Below, one piece after another: positions 16,141-25,324 of a DNA stretch of 44,610 nt. Positions within the stretch are counted from its first letter, which is position 1. The number at the start of each line of letters is the position of its first letter. The position numbers and the translations under genes were made by a program. The stretch spans positions 1-44,610 of the forward strand of contig JADBYZ010000021.1 of assembly GCA_020402745.1 (NCBI GenBank), read 5' to 3'. This DNA is from Phenylobacterium sp. Lineage in GTDB: Bacteria > Pseudomonadota > Alphaproteobacteria > Caulobacterales > Caulobacteraceae. Below the pieces are notes generated by a model. It was not told the DNA's origin. It worked only from the letters and a program-made list of their open reading frames with translations, and made no database searches.

Positions 16141-17067
16141 ATGAGCTGCTGTGCGCCCGGACGTCTCGATCGACCGGAGGTCGAGGCTGGGTCCCTCCCG
16201 GCTCCCGGCGCATCGGTGGACTGCGACTGGCGACACATCCCCGGTGGGGGCTATTTGCTGGGCGGGTCCGACCACGACGCCAACCCGGAGGACGGCGAGG
16301 GTCCGCCGAGACGGGTGACGCTGTCCAGCTTCCGGATCTCGGCCACCACAGTCACGAACGCCCAGTTCGCCGGGTTTGTGAAGGCGACCGGGTACCGCAC
16401 GGAAGCGGAGCGGTTCGGATCCTCCCTAGTCTTTCACACTCTGGTCTCGCGCCGAGTGGCCAGGAGCGTACGGCGGCGCATCGACGGCTCCCCATGGTGG
16501 TGGGAAGTTCCGGACGCCTCCTGGCGCTGGCCTGCGGGCCGGGGAAGCCATGTCACTCTCAAGAGCGAGCACCCGGTCGTCCACGTGTCGTGGAACGACG
16601 CCCTCGCATACTGCGGGTGGGCGGGAGTCCACCTGCCCACCGAGGCCCAGTGGGAGGCGGCGGCGAGGGGCGGCCTTGTCGGTGCGCGGTATCCCTGGGG
16701 CGATGAACTGACCCCCGGAGGCGCCCACATGTGCAACATCTGGCAGGGTGACTTTCCACAGGCCGACACCGCAGAAGACGGTCATCATGGCACTTGCCCC
16801 GTGAAGAGTTTCCCGCCGAACGGATTTGGCCTGTTCGAGGTCGCAGGCAATGTCTGGGAATGGTGCAGAGATGTCTGGACTGCTCAACCGGACCCTAGGC
16901 GCGCTGGCGTCGACCCTGTCGGCCCGCCTGACGGATCGCACAGGGTTATCCGCGGAGGATCATTCCTCTGTCATGCCAGCCACTGCAACCGCTACCGGGT
17001 GGCGGCCCGCTCGGCGAATACGCCCGAGAGCGCCACGTCGAACACTGGCTTCCGTGTTGTCGGCTAG
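16141..17067 (+). CDS. Formylglycine-generating enzyme (SUMF1/EgtB-type sulfatase maturase)
   Basis: This 308-residue protein is a formylglycine-generating enzyme. It begins the FGE fold with IPGGGYLLGGSD (about 33-44), has the family's WWWEVPDASWRWP (about 119-131), HPVVHVSWNDALAYCGWAG (about 146-164), LPTEAQWEAAARGG, and NPGF-type core GLFEVAGNVWEWC, and ends with RGGSFLCHASHCNRYRVAAR. Cys277 and Cys282 match the two copper-binding, catalytic cysteines of aerobic FGEs, and no signal peptide is present. It oxidises the Cys of the CxPxR motif to formylglycine in unfolded sulfatases before export, which all three sulfatases here need. It is last in the rightward block. Activity depends on oxygen and copper, fitting an aerobe. 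Confidence 0.94.
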   Translation: MSCCAPGRLDRPEVEAGSLPAPGASVDCDWRHIPGGGYLLGGSDHDANPEDGEGPPRRVTLSSFRISATTVTNAQFAGFVKATGYRTEAERFGSSLVFHTLVSRRVARSVRRRIDGSPWWWEVPDASWRWPAGRGSHVTLKSEHPVVHVSWNDALAYCGWAGVHLPTEAQWEAAARGGLVGARYPWGDELTPGGAHMCNIWQGDFPQADTAEDGHHGTCPVKSFPPNGFGLFEVAGNVWEWCRDVWTAQPDPRRAGVDPVGPPDGSHRVIRGGSFLCHASHCNRYRVAARSANTPESATSNTGFRVVG

Positions 17068-17156
17068 AGCATTTGGCGACCTGATTGAATCGCGGAGGAT
17101 TCCCAAGGGGTCTGGGTTCTGATTCAACATTCATGCTGGGGAGGAGGCTGGCATGG
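17068..17156 (+). repeat. Left end of the IS630 copy (inverted repeat before the transposase)
   Basis: Between the FGE stop and the transposase start, TTGAATC and GATTCAA form an inverted repeat about 26 bases apart (within 17080-17130), followed by a strong GGGGAGGAGG ribosome-binding site. This looks like the 5' end of the IS; the exact terminal repeat and target duplication cannot be fixed because the other end is missing. Confidence 0.35.
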
Positions 17157-17700
17157 ATGAGCAAGGCTTTGTCGGTTGACCTGCGGGATCGTGTGATCGC
17201 CGCGATCGAGGGCGGGTTGTCATGCCGCGAGGCGGCCGCGCGGTTTGGGGTCAGCGCATCGAGTGCGATCCGGTGGCGTTCGCGGGTGCGGACCCAAGGG
17301 GATGTCCGGCCCGGCCCCCTGGGCGGGGATCGTCGCTCGGGCCATGTCGAGCGTCACGCCGAGCTGATCCTGGGTCTGGTCGAGGCCAGGGACGACATCA
17401 CCCTTGCCGAGCTGCGGGAGGCCTTGGCCTAGCAGGGTGTCGGGACCAGCGTGTCGAGCGTGTGGCGGTTGTTCGGGGGTCGCCGGATCACGCTCAAAAA
17501 AAGTCGGCGCACGCGGACGAGCAGAGCCGCCCCGACGTCCTGAACCGCCGTCAGGCCGGGTTCGACGGCCAGCTGGACCTCGACCCCGAGCGTCTCGTGT
17601 TCATCGATGAGACCGGAGCCTCGACCAAGATGGCTCGTCGCCACGGCCGGGCGCCACGCGGCCAGAGGCTGACGTCCAGCGTGCCCCAAGGTCACTGGAG
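17157..17700 (+). pseudogene. IS630-family transposase, truncated and with internal stop
   Basis: From ATG 17157 the frame reads MSKALSVDLRDRVIAAIEGG with the usual IS630 N-terminal helix-turn-helix (SCREAAARFGVSASSAIRW), but stops at TAG 17430-17432 where relatives continue (QGVGTSVSSVWR). After an A7 run near 17499 the frame shifts to KKSAHADEQSRPDVLNRR, the position where IS630 elements often use programmed frameshifting. The second part contains LVFIDETGASTKMARRHG with the first catalytic Asp, then loses all similarity after VPQGHW at about 17700, so the second Asp and the Glu are missing. It is a dead, 3'-truncated copy. Confidence 0.8.
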
Positions 17701-17907
17701 ACCCAGCCCGAGCTGGCCTGTCCCCAGTCCGCGCCCGACGGCCCCCATGCGCGCAAGCTCATCCGGCTCGCCTTCCTCGCCCCGGACCTGCAGGCCTGGA
17801 TCCTCGACGGGCGCCAGCCCCGGGGCCTGACCCTCAAGGCGCTCATGCGCTGGGACATGCCCGCCGACTGGGACGCCCAGAGGCGGGCGTTCGACGCCCT
17901 CCGCTGA
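17701..17907 (+). pseudogene. C-terminal stub of a probable site-specific recombinase
   Basis: One frame (TGA at 17905-17907) gives ARKLIRLAFLAPDLQAWILD, then GRQPRGLTLKALMRWDMPAD and WDAQRRAFDALR. From memory this resembles the C-terminal end of the large serine recombinases common in alphaproteobacteria, whose last helices carry RL-x-LAPDI-x-AIL-x-GRQP. No start is visible, and the broken IS630 joins it at about 17700, so the IS probably removed the catalytic part. Its position beside the tRNA and the right repeat suggests it is what remains of the island's own integration gene, but family membership rests on a short stretch. Confidence 0.5.
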
Positions 17908-18275
17908 GTTCCCTGCTCCGGGGGATTGTCCCTGTTGTTTGCGGGAAATTCCCTGCTCGGGGCGGTTTGAATTCCCTGCTTCAGGGGAGGCGCCCCGCTA
18001 GGGGCAGGTGAAAACCCATTGAACTTACTGGGAAATCCTGCAGCGGGATGAGAATTTCACCCGGATCAGGCGCAGGTTTTCCCTGCAAAATCCCTGTTCC
18101 CAGGGAAACCCAACCTCGCGGCCCGCGCACGGAGACGGGGCCGGTTCCCGGGCCAAACCGGCGCCCAAAGCCTGGGCCCTGGGGCGTCTCCCGGCACGCT
18201 TTGCGCGCGAAAACCCGCGCCTTTCCCGCGACATGGCGGAAGCACGTGGAAAAACAGGGATGTCAGCAGGCTGGG
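17908..18275. repeat. Cluster of short TTCCCTGC repeats beside tRNA-Ser
   Basis: This 368-base stretch has no gene. TTCCCTGCT occurs at 17909, 17949 and 17972, TTCCCTGC at 18079, and TCCCTGTT at 18091, where it forms a small hairpin with CAGGGA. Several copies face a CAGGG or GGGGA half-repeat. They lie between the recombinase stub and the tRNA, so recombinase-binding or resolution sites are possible. Minor repetitive DNA without function is equally possible. Confidence 0.5.
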
Positions 18276-18283
18276 TGGCGGTG
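18257..18283 (+). repeat. Right copy of 27-bp direct repeat, at the tRNA-Ser 3' end
   Basis: It is identical to 1399-1425 except at 18267. Positions 18276-18283 are the complement of the CCA, discriminator and first acceptor-stem bases of tRNA-Ser(GCT); the rest lies just downstream of the tRNA gene. It is the candidate attR (or attB scar). Confidence 0.6.
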
Positions 18284-18365
18284 ACGCAGGGATTCGAACC
18301 CTGGATACCCTTTCGGGTATGACGATTTAGCAAACCGTTGCCTTCAGCCACTCGGCCACGTCACC
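18276..18365 (-). tRNA. tRNA-Ser, anticodon GCT
   Basis: The acceptor stem pairs GGTGACG (5' end at 18365) with CGTCACC (18286-18280), followed by G and an encoded CCA. The anticodon stem ACGGT/ATCGT encloses loop TTGCTAA, giving anticodon GCT for AGC/AGU serine codons. A long variable arm (TACCCGAAAGGGTA) marks a class II tRNA, and the T arm carries GGTTCGAATCC. The gene looks intact, so any insertion at its 3' end restored it. Confidence 0.96.
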
Positions 18366-18388
18366 AGTCCCCGGCGGGGAGCGCTTCT

Positions 18389-18416
18389 CTTAGCCGAAGG
18401 CGGCGTCGCGGCGCAA
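18389..18416 (-). promoter_or_regulatory. Predicted promoter of tRNA-Ser
   Basis: On the minus strand TTGCGC (18416-18411) and GCTAAG (18394-18389) are separated by 16 bases and lie about 24 bases before the tRNA 5' end. The GCTAnn -10 form is the one known for alphaproteobacterial housekeeping promoters. Confidence 0.5.
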
Positions 18417-18437
18417 CGCCTGCTTCGGGCCCCTGCC

Positions 18438-19301
18438 CTACATCCCGCGATGGACGGGGCGCAGGTCGGGGAAGTCCGGCTCGCGGCCCTCCTGCCGGGC
18501 CTTGAAGGTCTCGGCCATGTCGGCGGCGGGGAACATGCCCGCCTGCCAGACCCGCAGATAGTCCAGGGCCGTCTCGGTGTCGTGCTCGCGGGCGTAGTTG
18601 ATCATGACCTTGGAGCCGGCCACCGCCAGGGGCGACTTGGCGGCGATCTCCCGGGCCACGGCCAGGGCGTGGGCGACCACCGCGTCAGCGTCCGGCAGGA
18701 CGGCGTTGACCAGGCCGATCTCGCGGGCGGCCTCGGCGGGCAGGCGCCGGCCGGTATAGGCCAGCTCGCGCACCCAGCCCTGGGGGATCAGGCGGCAAAG
18801 GCGCGGGAAGGTGCCGGCGTCGGCGGTCATGCCGATATTGATCTCCTGGATGCAGAAGAAGGCCTCGGCGCTGGCGTAGCGGATGTCGCAGGCGGCGGTC
18901 AGGTCGACGCCGCCGCCGACGCAGCCGCCCTGGATGGCGGCGATCACCGGCATGCGCGCCCGGTCCAGGCAGGAGAAGGCGTCCTGCAGGGACTCCAGGT
19001 GGGCCCGCGAGGCCTCGCCGGCGATGTCCGTCCGCCGGGGGCCGTCGGCTCCGCCCCCGCCACCGACGCCGGAGAAGTTCTGCAGGTCCATGCCCGCCGT
19101 GAAATGACGGCCGGTGGAGGAGATGACGATCACCCGGGCCCGGGCGTTGTCGCTGATGTCGTCGACAATGGCCGGAAGTTCGTTCCAGAACGCCCGGTTC
19201 ATAGAGTTGAAGGCCTCGGGCCGGTTCAGCCGGATGTGGGCGACCCGGTCCTCCAGGGTGACCTGGAAGCAGGTCCAGTCCGTCTCGAACGCCGACGCCA
19301 T
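18438..19301 (-). CDS. Enoyl-CoA hydratase/isomerase (crotonase family)
   Basis: Starting at the ATG at 19299-19301 (GGAGG seven bases upstream) the product has 287 residues. It shows the crotonase pattern: HIRLNRPEAFNSMN (about 22-35), FTAGMDLQNFSG (about 66-77) for the first oxyanion-hole strand, IAAIQGGCVGGGVDLTAACD (about 119-138) for the second, and ASAEAFFCIQEINIGMTADA with Glu and Asp residues near the dienoyl-CoA isomerase positions. The Asp of MTADAG suggests a delta3,5-delta2,4-dienoyl-CoA isomerase rather than a plain hydratase. It lies on the chromosomal side of the tRNA, next to gatB, and its C-terminus (FPDLRPVHRGM) is ordinary. It works in fatty-acid or related beta-oxidation in the cytoplasm. 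Confidence 0.9.
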   Translation of the reverse strand: MASAFETDWTCFQVTLEDRVAHIRLNRPEAFNSMNRAFWNELPAIVDDISDNARARVIVISSTGRHFTAGMDLQNFSGVGGGGGADGPRRTDIAGEASRAHLESLQDAFSCLDRARMPVIAAIQGGCVGGGVDLTAACDIRYASAEAFFCIQEINIGMTADAGTFPRLCRLIPQGWVRELAYTGRRLPAEAAREIGLVNAVLPDADAVVAHALAVAREIAAKSPLAVAGSKVMINYAREHDTETALDYLRVWQAGMFPAADMAETFKARQEGREPDFPDLRPVHRGM

Positions 19302-19326
19302 GCCGCTTCCTCCCAACGCCGGGGCC

Positions 19327-20787
19327 TCAGAGCCCGAGCTTCGCCTTCAGGATCTGGTTGACCGCGCCGGGATTGGCCTTGCCGCCCGTCGCCTTCATGA
19401 CCTGTCCCACGAACCAGCCGATCGCCTGGGGCTTCTCGCGCACCGCCGCCGCCTGGCCCGGATTGTCCGCGATCAGCTGGTCGACCAGGACCTCGAGGGC
19501 GCCGGTGTCGGACACCTGCTGCAGCCCCTGGGCCTCGACGACGGCGCGCGGCCGGCCCTCCCCCGCCCACATGCGCTCGAAGACGTCCTTGGCGATCTTG
19601 GAGGAGATGACCCCCTCCTCGATCAGGGCGACAAGCTCGGAAATCTCATCCGGGGCGATGGGGCTGTCAGAGATGGGCGTCCCCGCCGCCGTCAGCCGGG
19701 CGGCCAGGTCGTTGGTCACCCAGTTGGCCACCAGCTTGGCGTCGCGGCCCGCAGCCGCGGCCTCGTAATAGTCGGCCCGCGCCTGCTCGCTGATCAGGAC
19801 GCCGGCGTCATAGGCCGTCAGGCCATACTGGCTCTGGAACCGGGCCTTCTTGGCGTCGGGCAGTTCCGGCAGGCTGTCCTCGATGGCCTTGACCCAGGCC
19901 GGGTCCAGCTCGAGGGGCAGGAGGTCGGGGTCCGGGAAGTAGCGATAGTCGTGCGCATCCTCCTTGGAACGCATGGACCGGGTCTCGCCCTTCACCGGAT
20001 CGAACAGGCGGGTCTCCTGGTCGATCCTGCCGCCCTCCTCGAGGATCTCGATCTGGCGGCGGGCCTCGTACTCGATGGCCTGCTGGATGAAGCGGTAGGA
20101 GTTGACGTTCTTGATCTCGCAGCGCGTGCCAAGGCCCTCGCCCGGGCGGCGCACCGAGACGTTCACGTCCGCCCGCAGGTTGCCCTTCTCCATGTCGCCG
20201 TCGCAGCTGCCGAGATAGACGAGGATGGTCCGCAGCTTCTTGACGAAGGCGGCGGCCTCCTCGGACGAACGCATGTCCGGGCGCGAGACGATCTCCATCA
20301 GGGCGGTGCCGGCGCGGTTCAGGTCCACATAGGTGGCGTTGGGGTCCTGGTCGTGCAGGCTCTTGCCGGCGTCCTGCTCCAGGTGGAGGCGCTCGATCCC
20401 GACCGTGAAGGTGGAGCCGTCGTCGCGCTCGACCAGCACCTCGCCCTCGCCGACGATCGGGTCCTTGTACTGGCTGATCTGGTAGCCCTGGGGCAGGTCC
20501 GGATAGAAATAGTTCTTCCGGTCGAAGCGGCTCACCAGGTTGATCTGCGCCTTCAGGCCCAGGCCCGTGCGCACCGCCTGCTCGACGCAGTATCGGTTCA
20601 GGACCGGTAGCATGCCCGGCATGGCGGCGTCCACCAGGCTGACCTGGGCGTTGGGCCCGGCGCCGAAGCCGACCGCCGCGCCCGAGAAGAGCTTGGCGTT
20701 GGAAGCGACCTGGGCGTGAACCTCAAGGCCCAGCACGATTTCCCATGGACCGGTCCGGCCCTGGATCAGTTTGGATGTCTCACTCAT
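19327..20787 (-). CDS. gatB: Aspartyl/glutamyl-tRNA amidotransferase subunit B
   Basis: This 486-residue protein is Gat[13 protein letters not shown] (about 16-27), the cradle-domain motifs [19 protein letters not shown] and [20 protein letters not shown] (about 89-108), [20 protein letters not shown], and a C-terminal YqeY/tail domain ending [18 protein letters not shown]. With GatA and GatC it converts Glu-tRNA(Gln) and/or Asp-tRNA(Asn) to the amidated forms, and GatB binds the tRNA and does the ATP-dependent activation. The genes are split here: gatB is separated from the gatCA pair by a small secreted-protein gene on the other strand. The length is normal. Confidence 0.98.
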   Translation of the reverse strand: MSETSKLIQGRTGPWEIVLGLEVHAQVASNAKLFSGAAVGFGAGPNAQVSLVDAAMPGMLPVLNRYCVEQAVRTGLGLKAQINLVSRFDRKNYFYPDLPQGYQISQYKDPIVGEGEVLVERDDGSTFTVGIERLHLEQDAGKSLHDQDPNATYVDLNRAGTALMEIVSRPDMRSSEEAAAFVKKLRTILVYLGSCDGDMEKGNLRADVNVSVRRPGEGLGTRCEIKNVNSYRFIQQAIEYEARRQIEILEEGGRIDQETRLFDPVKGETRSMRSKEDAHDYRYFPDPDLLPLELDPAWVKAIEDSLPELPDAKKARFQSQYGLTAYDAGVLISEQARADYYEAAAAGRDAKLVANWVTNDLAARLTAAGTPISDSPIAPDEISELVALIEEGVISSKIAKDVFERMWAGEGRPRAVVEAQGLQQVSDTGALEVLVDQLIADNPGQAAAVREKPQAIGWFVGQVMKATGGKANPGAVNQILKAKLGL

Positions 20788-20902
20788 GGCACCTGTTTAA
20801 AGCGGGCGCCTTTCCGGCGAAAGCCTCTTGCGCTGTCGGCGCGTCTGTCTTCAACCTCCCGGCGCTGAGCCCGGGAAGGACCCGGCGCGCCTGGAGACCA
20901 AA

Positions 20903-21232
20903 ATGAAGAAGACCCTGATCGCCGGCCTGGCCGGCCTGTCCCTCGCCTTCGCCGCCCTTCCCGCCCTGGCGGAAGGCAAGAAGTCCGCGGACGCCACCCC
21001 GATTGCCGAGCTGGCGGCGGATCCCGCCGGCAAGGCGATCCTGGACAAGGAACTGCCGGGCCTGACCGACCATCCGGCCTACGAGCAGTTCAAGGGCATG
21101 ACCCTGCGCCAGCTCCAGCCCATGTCCGGCGGCGTGATCTCGGACGAGCGGATCACCGCAGTCCAGGCCGCCCTCGACAAGACCGCCCAAGGCGCTGGGC
21201 CGCAGCCTGCAGGCAAGCCCGCCGCGAAGTAA
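20903..21232 (+). CDS. Small secreted/periplasmic protein, function unknown
   Basis: The 109-residue product has a strong Sec signal peptide (MKKTLIAGLAGLSLAFAALP, cleavage at ALA|E, about residue 23). The mature ~85 residues contain PIAELAADPAGKAILDKELP and a charged, partly helical tail ending in Pro/Ala/Lys repeats. I do not recognise a named domain, although small alphaproteobacterial periplasmic proteins with GLTDHPAYEQFKGMTLRQL look conserved. The ATG at 20903 has a GGAG ten bases upstream; an earlier in-frame start at 20828 has no signal sequence. It is divergent from gatB. Confidence 0.8.
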   Translation: MKKTLIAGLAGLSLAFAALPALAEGKKSADATPIAELAADPAGKAILDKELPGLTDHPAYEQFKGMTLRQLQPMSGGVISDERITAVQAALDKTAQGAGPQPAGKPAAK

Positions 21233-21246
21233 GGCGTCTGACAGCG

Positions 21247-21273
21247 TCCCCGGGGTCAACCGGCCTCCGGGGA
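21247..21273. terminator. Hairpin between convergent small-protein gene and gatA
   Basis: TCCCCGG (21247-21253) pairs with CCGGGGA (21267-21273) in the 45-base gap between two convergent genes. No T-run follows, so it is only a possible transcription end. Confidence 0.35.
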
Positions 21274-21277
21274 TCGC

Positions 21278-22749
<1,472 letters not shown>

Positions 22750-22750
<1 letters not shown>

Positions 22751-23037
22751 CACTCAACCACCTTGGGAACCACAAAGAAGTCGCCGGCCCGGCGCGGGGC
22801 GTTGGCGAGGATGCGCTCGGGGTCGCCGCCCTCGGTCACCACGTCGTCGCGCAGGGGCGCAGGCTGGGACACGGCCGACGTCATGGGCTCGACGCCCTCG
22901 ATGTCGACCTCGGCCAGCTGCTCGATCCAGTTCATGATTCCGGTGAGCTCCCGGGCCAGGGGCTCGATCCGAGCCTCGGGCTCGGCGATGCGCGCCAGTC
23001 TGGCGACCTTGCGGACGGTCGCCGCGTCAATGGCCAT
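22750..23037 (-). CDS. gatC: Aspartyl/glutamyl-tRNA amidotransferase subunit C
   Basis: The 95-residue GatC has its usual N-terminal helix [17 protein letters not shown], a middle [20 protein letters not shown] and a C-terminal FFVVPKVVE. It is the small linker that wraps between GatA and GatB. The gene precedes gatA, and the two overlap by one base. Confidence 0.97.
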
Positions 23038-23094
23038 GGGGACCTCCGTAAGGCTCTGAAATCACGCCGGCGGGGACGCCGGGTTCGCACAGGC

Positions 23095-23122
23095 TCTAGC
23101 CGCCCGGCGCGGCCTTTGACAA
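23095..23122 (-). promoter_or_regulatory. Predicted promoter of gatCA
   Basis: On the minus strand TTGTCA (23122-23117) and GCTAGA (23100-23095) are spaced by 16 bases, 57 bases before the gatC ATG. The form matches the TTGnnn-GCTAnn housekeeping promoters also seen at the tRNA and purC. Confidence 0.5.
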
Positions 23123-23132
23123 GCGCTGCGCG

Positions 23133-24389
23133 TCATCCGCCCAGGAGCCCGGCCGCCAGGGCGCCCCCCAGGACCCCGAGGGTCAGGAGGAGGGCGCCCA
23201 GGCTGACCCGGAGGCCGTAGGCCGCACCGCCCAGGACCCAGGCCGTCGGCGCCTTGACCAGCATGTTGGCGATGAGTGCGACCAGGACGCCGAGGGCGGC
23301 GACGGAGTCCGTCAGCTTCCCGGCGGCGGCCAGGCCGGTCACCGAGAGGGCCGCGGCGTGGGCGTCAGCCAGGCCCGTGGCGGCGGCGCCCGCCAGCACC
23401 CCTCGCTCGCCCAACCAGAGCTCCAGCAGGCGGCTCAGGAGTGTGCAGCCGGCGACCAGCGCCACGAAGAAGACGGTGGAGGACAGATCGAAGGCCCGGC
23501 CAGTGGCCCCCTGGCCCGGAGGCGGATCCGCCCCATGTCGCGCCATCACGAGCGAAAGGACCAGGATGACGCCGCCCCCCGCCAGGAGCGGCAGGGCCAG
23601 GTGGGCCAGGACCTGCGGCCTGAGGGTCGCCAGCAGGACGGAGAGGTAGACCATGGACGACAGCATGGAGGCCACGCCCGCCGCCGCCGCCGCCCCGGTG
23701 ATCCCGGGCGTTTCCCTCGCGCGCCGGGCCATGCCGGCGATGGTGGCCGTAGAGGAGACGAAGCCTCCGGCCAGGCCCGCCAGCAGCAGGCCCCGACGCC
23801 CTCCCTCCAGTCGCTGGGCGATATAGCCCAGGGCGCTGAGCCCCATCATGACCACCGCCAGTCGCCAGAGGGCGAAGGGGTTGAGGACTCCCAGGGGGTC
23901 GATGGCCCGGTCCGGCAGAAGCGGAAGAACGACCAGGGCGGCGATGGCGAACGCCAGGCCATCCCTCAGCTCACTCTCGCTCAGGGTGTCCCGAACCAGA
24001 GCCTGAAGCGGCGCCCGCGCAGCGAGCAGGAGCGCCATGACCACCCCGGCCGCGACGGCCGCCTGAGGCCGGTCAGCGGTCATGAGCCCCAGCAGGAAGG
24101 TGGCGAACATGGCCACCTCGGTGGTCAGGCCCGGATCATCCGGGCGCGAGCGCCGGTAGGAGACGACGGCTGCGGCAGCGACGAACAGTCCCGCCACGGC
24201 GGTCAGCAGGGGCTGTCCGAAGAGCCCGCAGGCGCCCCCGACAAAGCCGATCAGGGCGAAGGTCCGCAGCCCCGCTGCGCCCCGGGTGGGCCCGGCGCCC
24301 TTGCTGCGCTCCCGCTCCACGCCCACCAGCAGCCCGATCCCGAGAGCCAACAGCAGCGTCAGTTCCGGCCGGTCCAGAAGGGCGTTCAT
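23133..24389 (-). CDS. MgtC/SapB plus DUF4010 family membrane protein
   Basis: This 418-residue, very hydrophobic protein has about 11-12 predicted membrane segments. The N-terminal part has LALGIGLLVGVERERSKG (about 14-31), LRTFALIGFVGGACGL and a later RRSRPDDPGLTTEVAMFATF (about 79-98), the pattern of the MgtC/SapB N-terminal domain followed by DUF4010 (COG3174). The second half contains FVSSTATIAGMARRARE. Its role is unknown; relatives are annotated as inner-membrane proteins, possibly Mg2+ linked. The start overlaps the stop of the SpoU methyltransferase by four bases (ATGA), so the two form an operon on the minus strand. Confidence 0.85.
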   Translation of the reverse strand: MNALLDRPELTLLLALGIGLLVGVERERSKGAGPTRGAAGLRTFALIGFVGGACGLFGQPLLTAVAGLFVAAAAVVSYRRSRPDDPGLTTEVAMFATFLLGLMTADRPQAAVAAGVVMALLLAARAPLQALVRDTLSESELRDGLAFAIAALVVLPLLPDRAIDPLGVLNPFALWRLAVVMMGLSALGYIAQRLEGGRRGLLLAGLAGGFVSSTATIAGMARRARETPGITGAAAAAGVASMLSSMVYLSVLLATLRPQVLAHLALPLLAGGGVILVLSLVMARHGADPPPGQGATGRAFDLSSTVFFVALVAGCTLLSRLLELWLGERGVLAGAAATGLADAHAAALSVTGLAAAGKLTDSVAALGVLVALIANMLVKAPTAWVLGGAAYGLRVSLGALLLTLGVLGGALAAGLLGG

Positions 24390-25204
24390 TCCAGCCTCGT
24401 CCCTTCCACGCCGCTATTGCGGAGGTGATGAAGCACGATACCCGAGGTGGTGGCCACATTCAGGGAATCAAATCCGGCCGCCATGGGAATGCGCACGGTC
24501 TCGCACAGCGCCAGCACCTCCGGGGCCAGCCCCGGGCCCTCGGCGCCGAACAGGATCGATATCCGGCCCTCGCCCCTCACGTCGGGCAGGGTCAGCCCCC
24601 CCGAGGGGCTGAGCGCCAGGACCCTGAAGCCCTGTCCTTCCAGGCGGGCGACCGGGTCTTCCCCGGGAGCGAGCCGGGCGTGGGGAACCCGGAGAACCCC
24701 GCCGACCGAGACCCTCAGGGCCTTCCGGTAGAAGGGATCGCAGCAGGCGGAGTCGAGCAGGACCGCATCGGCTCCGAAGGCGGCGGCGTTGCGGAAGAGG
24801 CCGCCCATATTGTCGTGATTGGAGATCCCGCACAGGGCCACGACCAGGGCCGCCCTCTCCAGGCGCCCCAGGAGCGCATCCGCATCAGGCCGGAGGCCGG
24901 CCTCCCCCAGGGCCAGGACTCCGCGATGGATCGGGAAGCCTACAATGCGGTCCATGACAGGCTGGGCGGCGACGTAGACGGGCGTGCCCGGCGGGACCCT
25001 TCCCAGCAGGTCAGACACCCCTGCGAGCCGCGCCTCGGAGACGAGGACCGAGACCGGCCTGGCGAGGGGGCTGTCCAGAAGGCTGCGCAGGACCACCGAT
25101 CCCTCGGCGATGAACCGGCCCCGGCGCCCGACCAGGTCCTTCTCCCGCACGTTCCTGTAATCTGCGATCCGGGGGTCCTCGGCGTCGGTAATGGGTTCAG
25201 CCAT
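24386..25204 (-). CDS. SpoU/TrmH-family RNA 2'-O-methyltransferase
   Basis: This 272-residue protein of the SPOUT fold has an N-terminal RNA-binding part (RNVREKDLVGRRGRFIAEGS) and the three SpoU motifs: CGISNHDNMGGLFRNAAAFG (about 146-165), ISILFGAEGPGLAPE (about 221-235) and VRIPMAAGFDSLNVATTSGI (about 242-261). It should methylate a ribose in rRNA or tRNA with SAM in the cytoplasm; the exact position cannot be told. It is the first gene of a pair with the DUF4010 protein. Confidence 0.92.
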   Translation of the reverse strand: MAEPITDAEDPRIADYRNVREKDLVGRRGRFIAEGSVVLRSLLDSPLARPVSVLVSEARLAGVSDLLGRVPPGTPVYVAAQPVMDRIVGFPIHRGVLALGEAGLRPDADALLGRLERAALVVALCGISNHDNMGGLFRNAAAFGADAVLLDSACCDPFYRKALRVSVGGVLRVPHARLAPGEDPVARLEGQGFRVLALSPSGGLTLPDVRGEGRISILFGAEGPGLAPEVLALCETVRIPMAAGFDSLNVATTSGIVLHHLRNSGVEGTRLE

Positions 25205-25324
25205 GCGCCGCTTCTATCCCCAGGGGGCAAGGGTAAGGAAGTCTCCACGGCCCCTTCCCCTCCCGCCGCCAGCCGCTAAAGTCGCCCCCGGGAAACGGCG
25301 GTGCGCCGTGGGGGAAACGAGTTC

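Larger units (their letters stand above)
1399..18283. mobile_element. Candidate genomic island at tRNA-Ser(GCT) carrying the sulfatase locus
   Basis: A 26/27 direct repeat bounds this 16.9-kb segment, and the right copy is the 3' end of a tRNA gene that points into the segment, the usual side for tRNA-targeting elements. The content changes sharply at the tRNA: sulfatases, TonB receptor and IS debris on one side, housekeeping genes (gatB, gatCA, pur) on the other. No intact integrase is present; only a probable recombinase C-terminal stub (17701-17907) and a broken IS630 lie beside the right repeat. If it moved as a unit, it has since lost its mobility genes. The boundaries are inferred from the repeat alone. 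Confidence 0.5.

Noticed and set aside
17909-18110. CRISPR array
   Set aside because: The TTCCCTGC repeats are 8-9 bases, irregularly spaced and imperfect, and no cas gene is present in the window.
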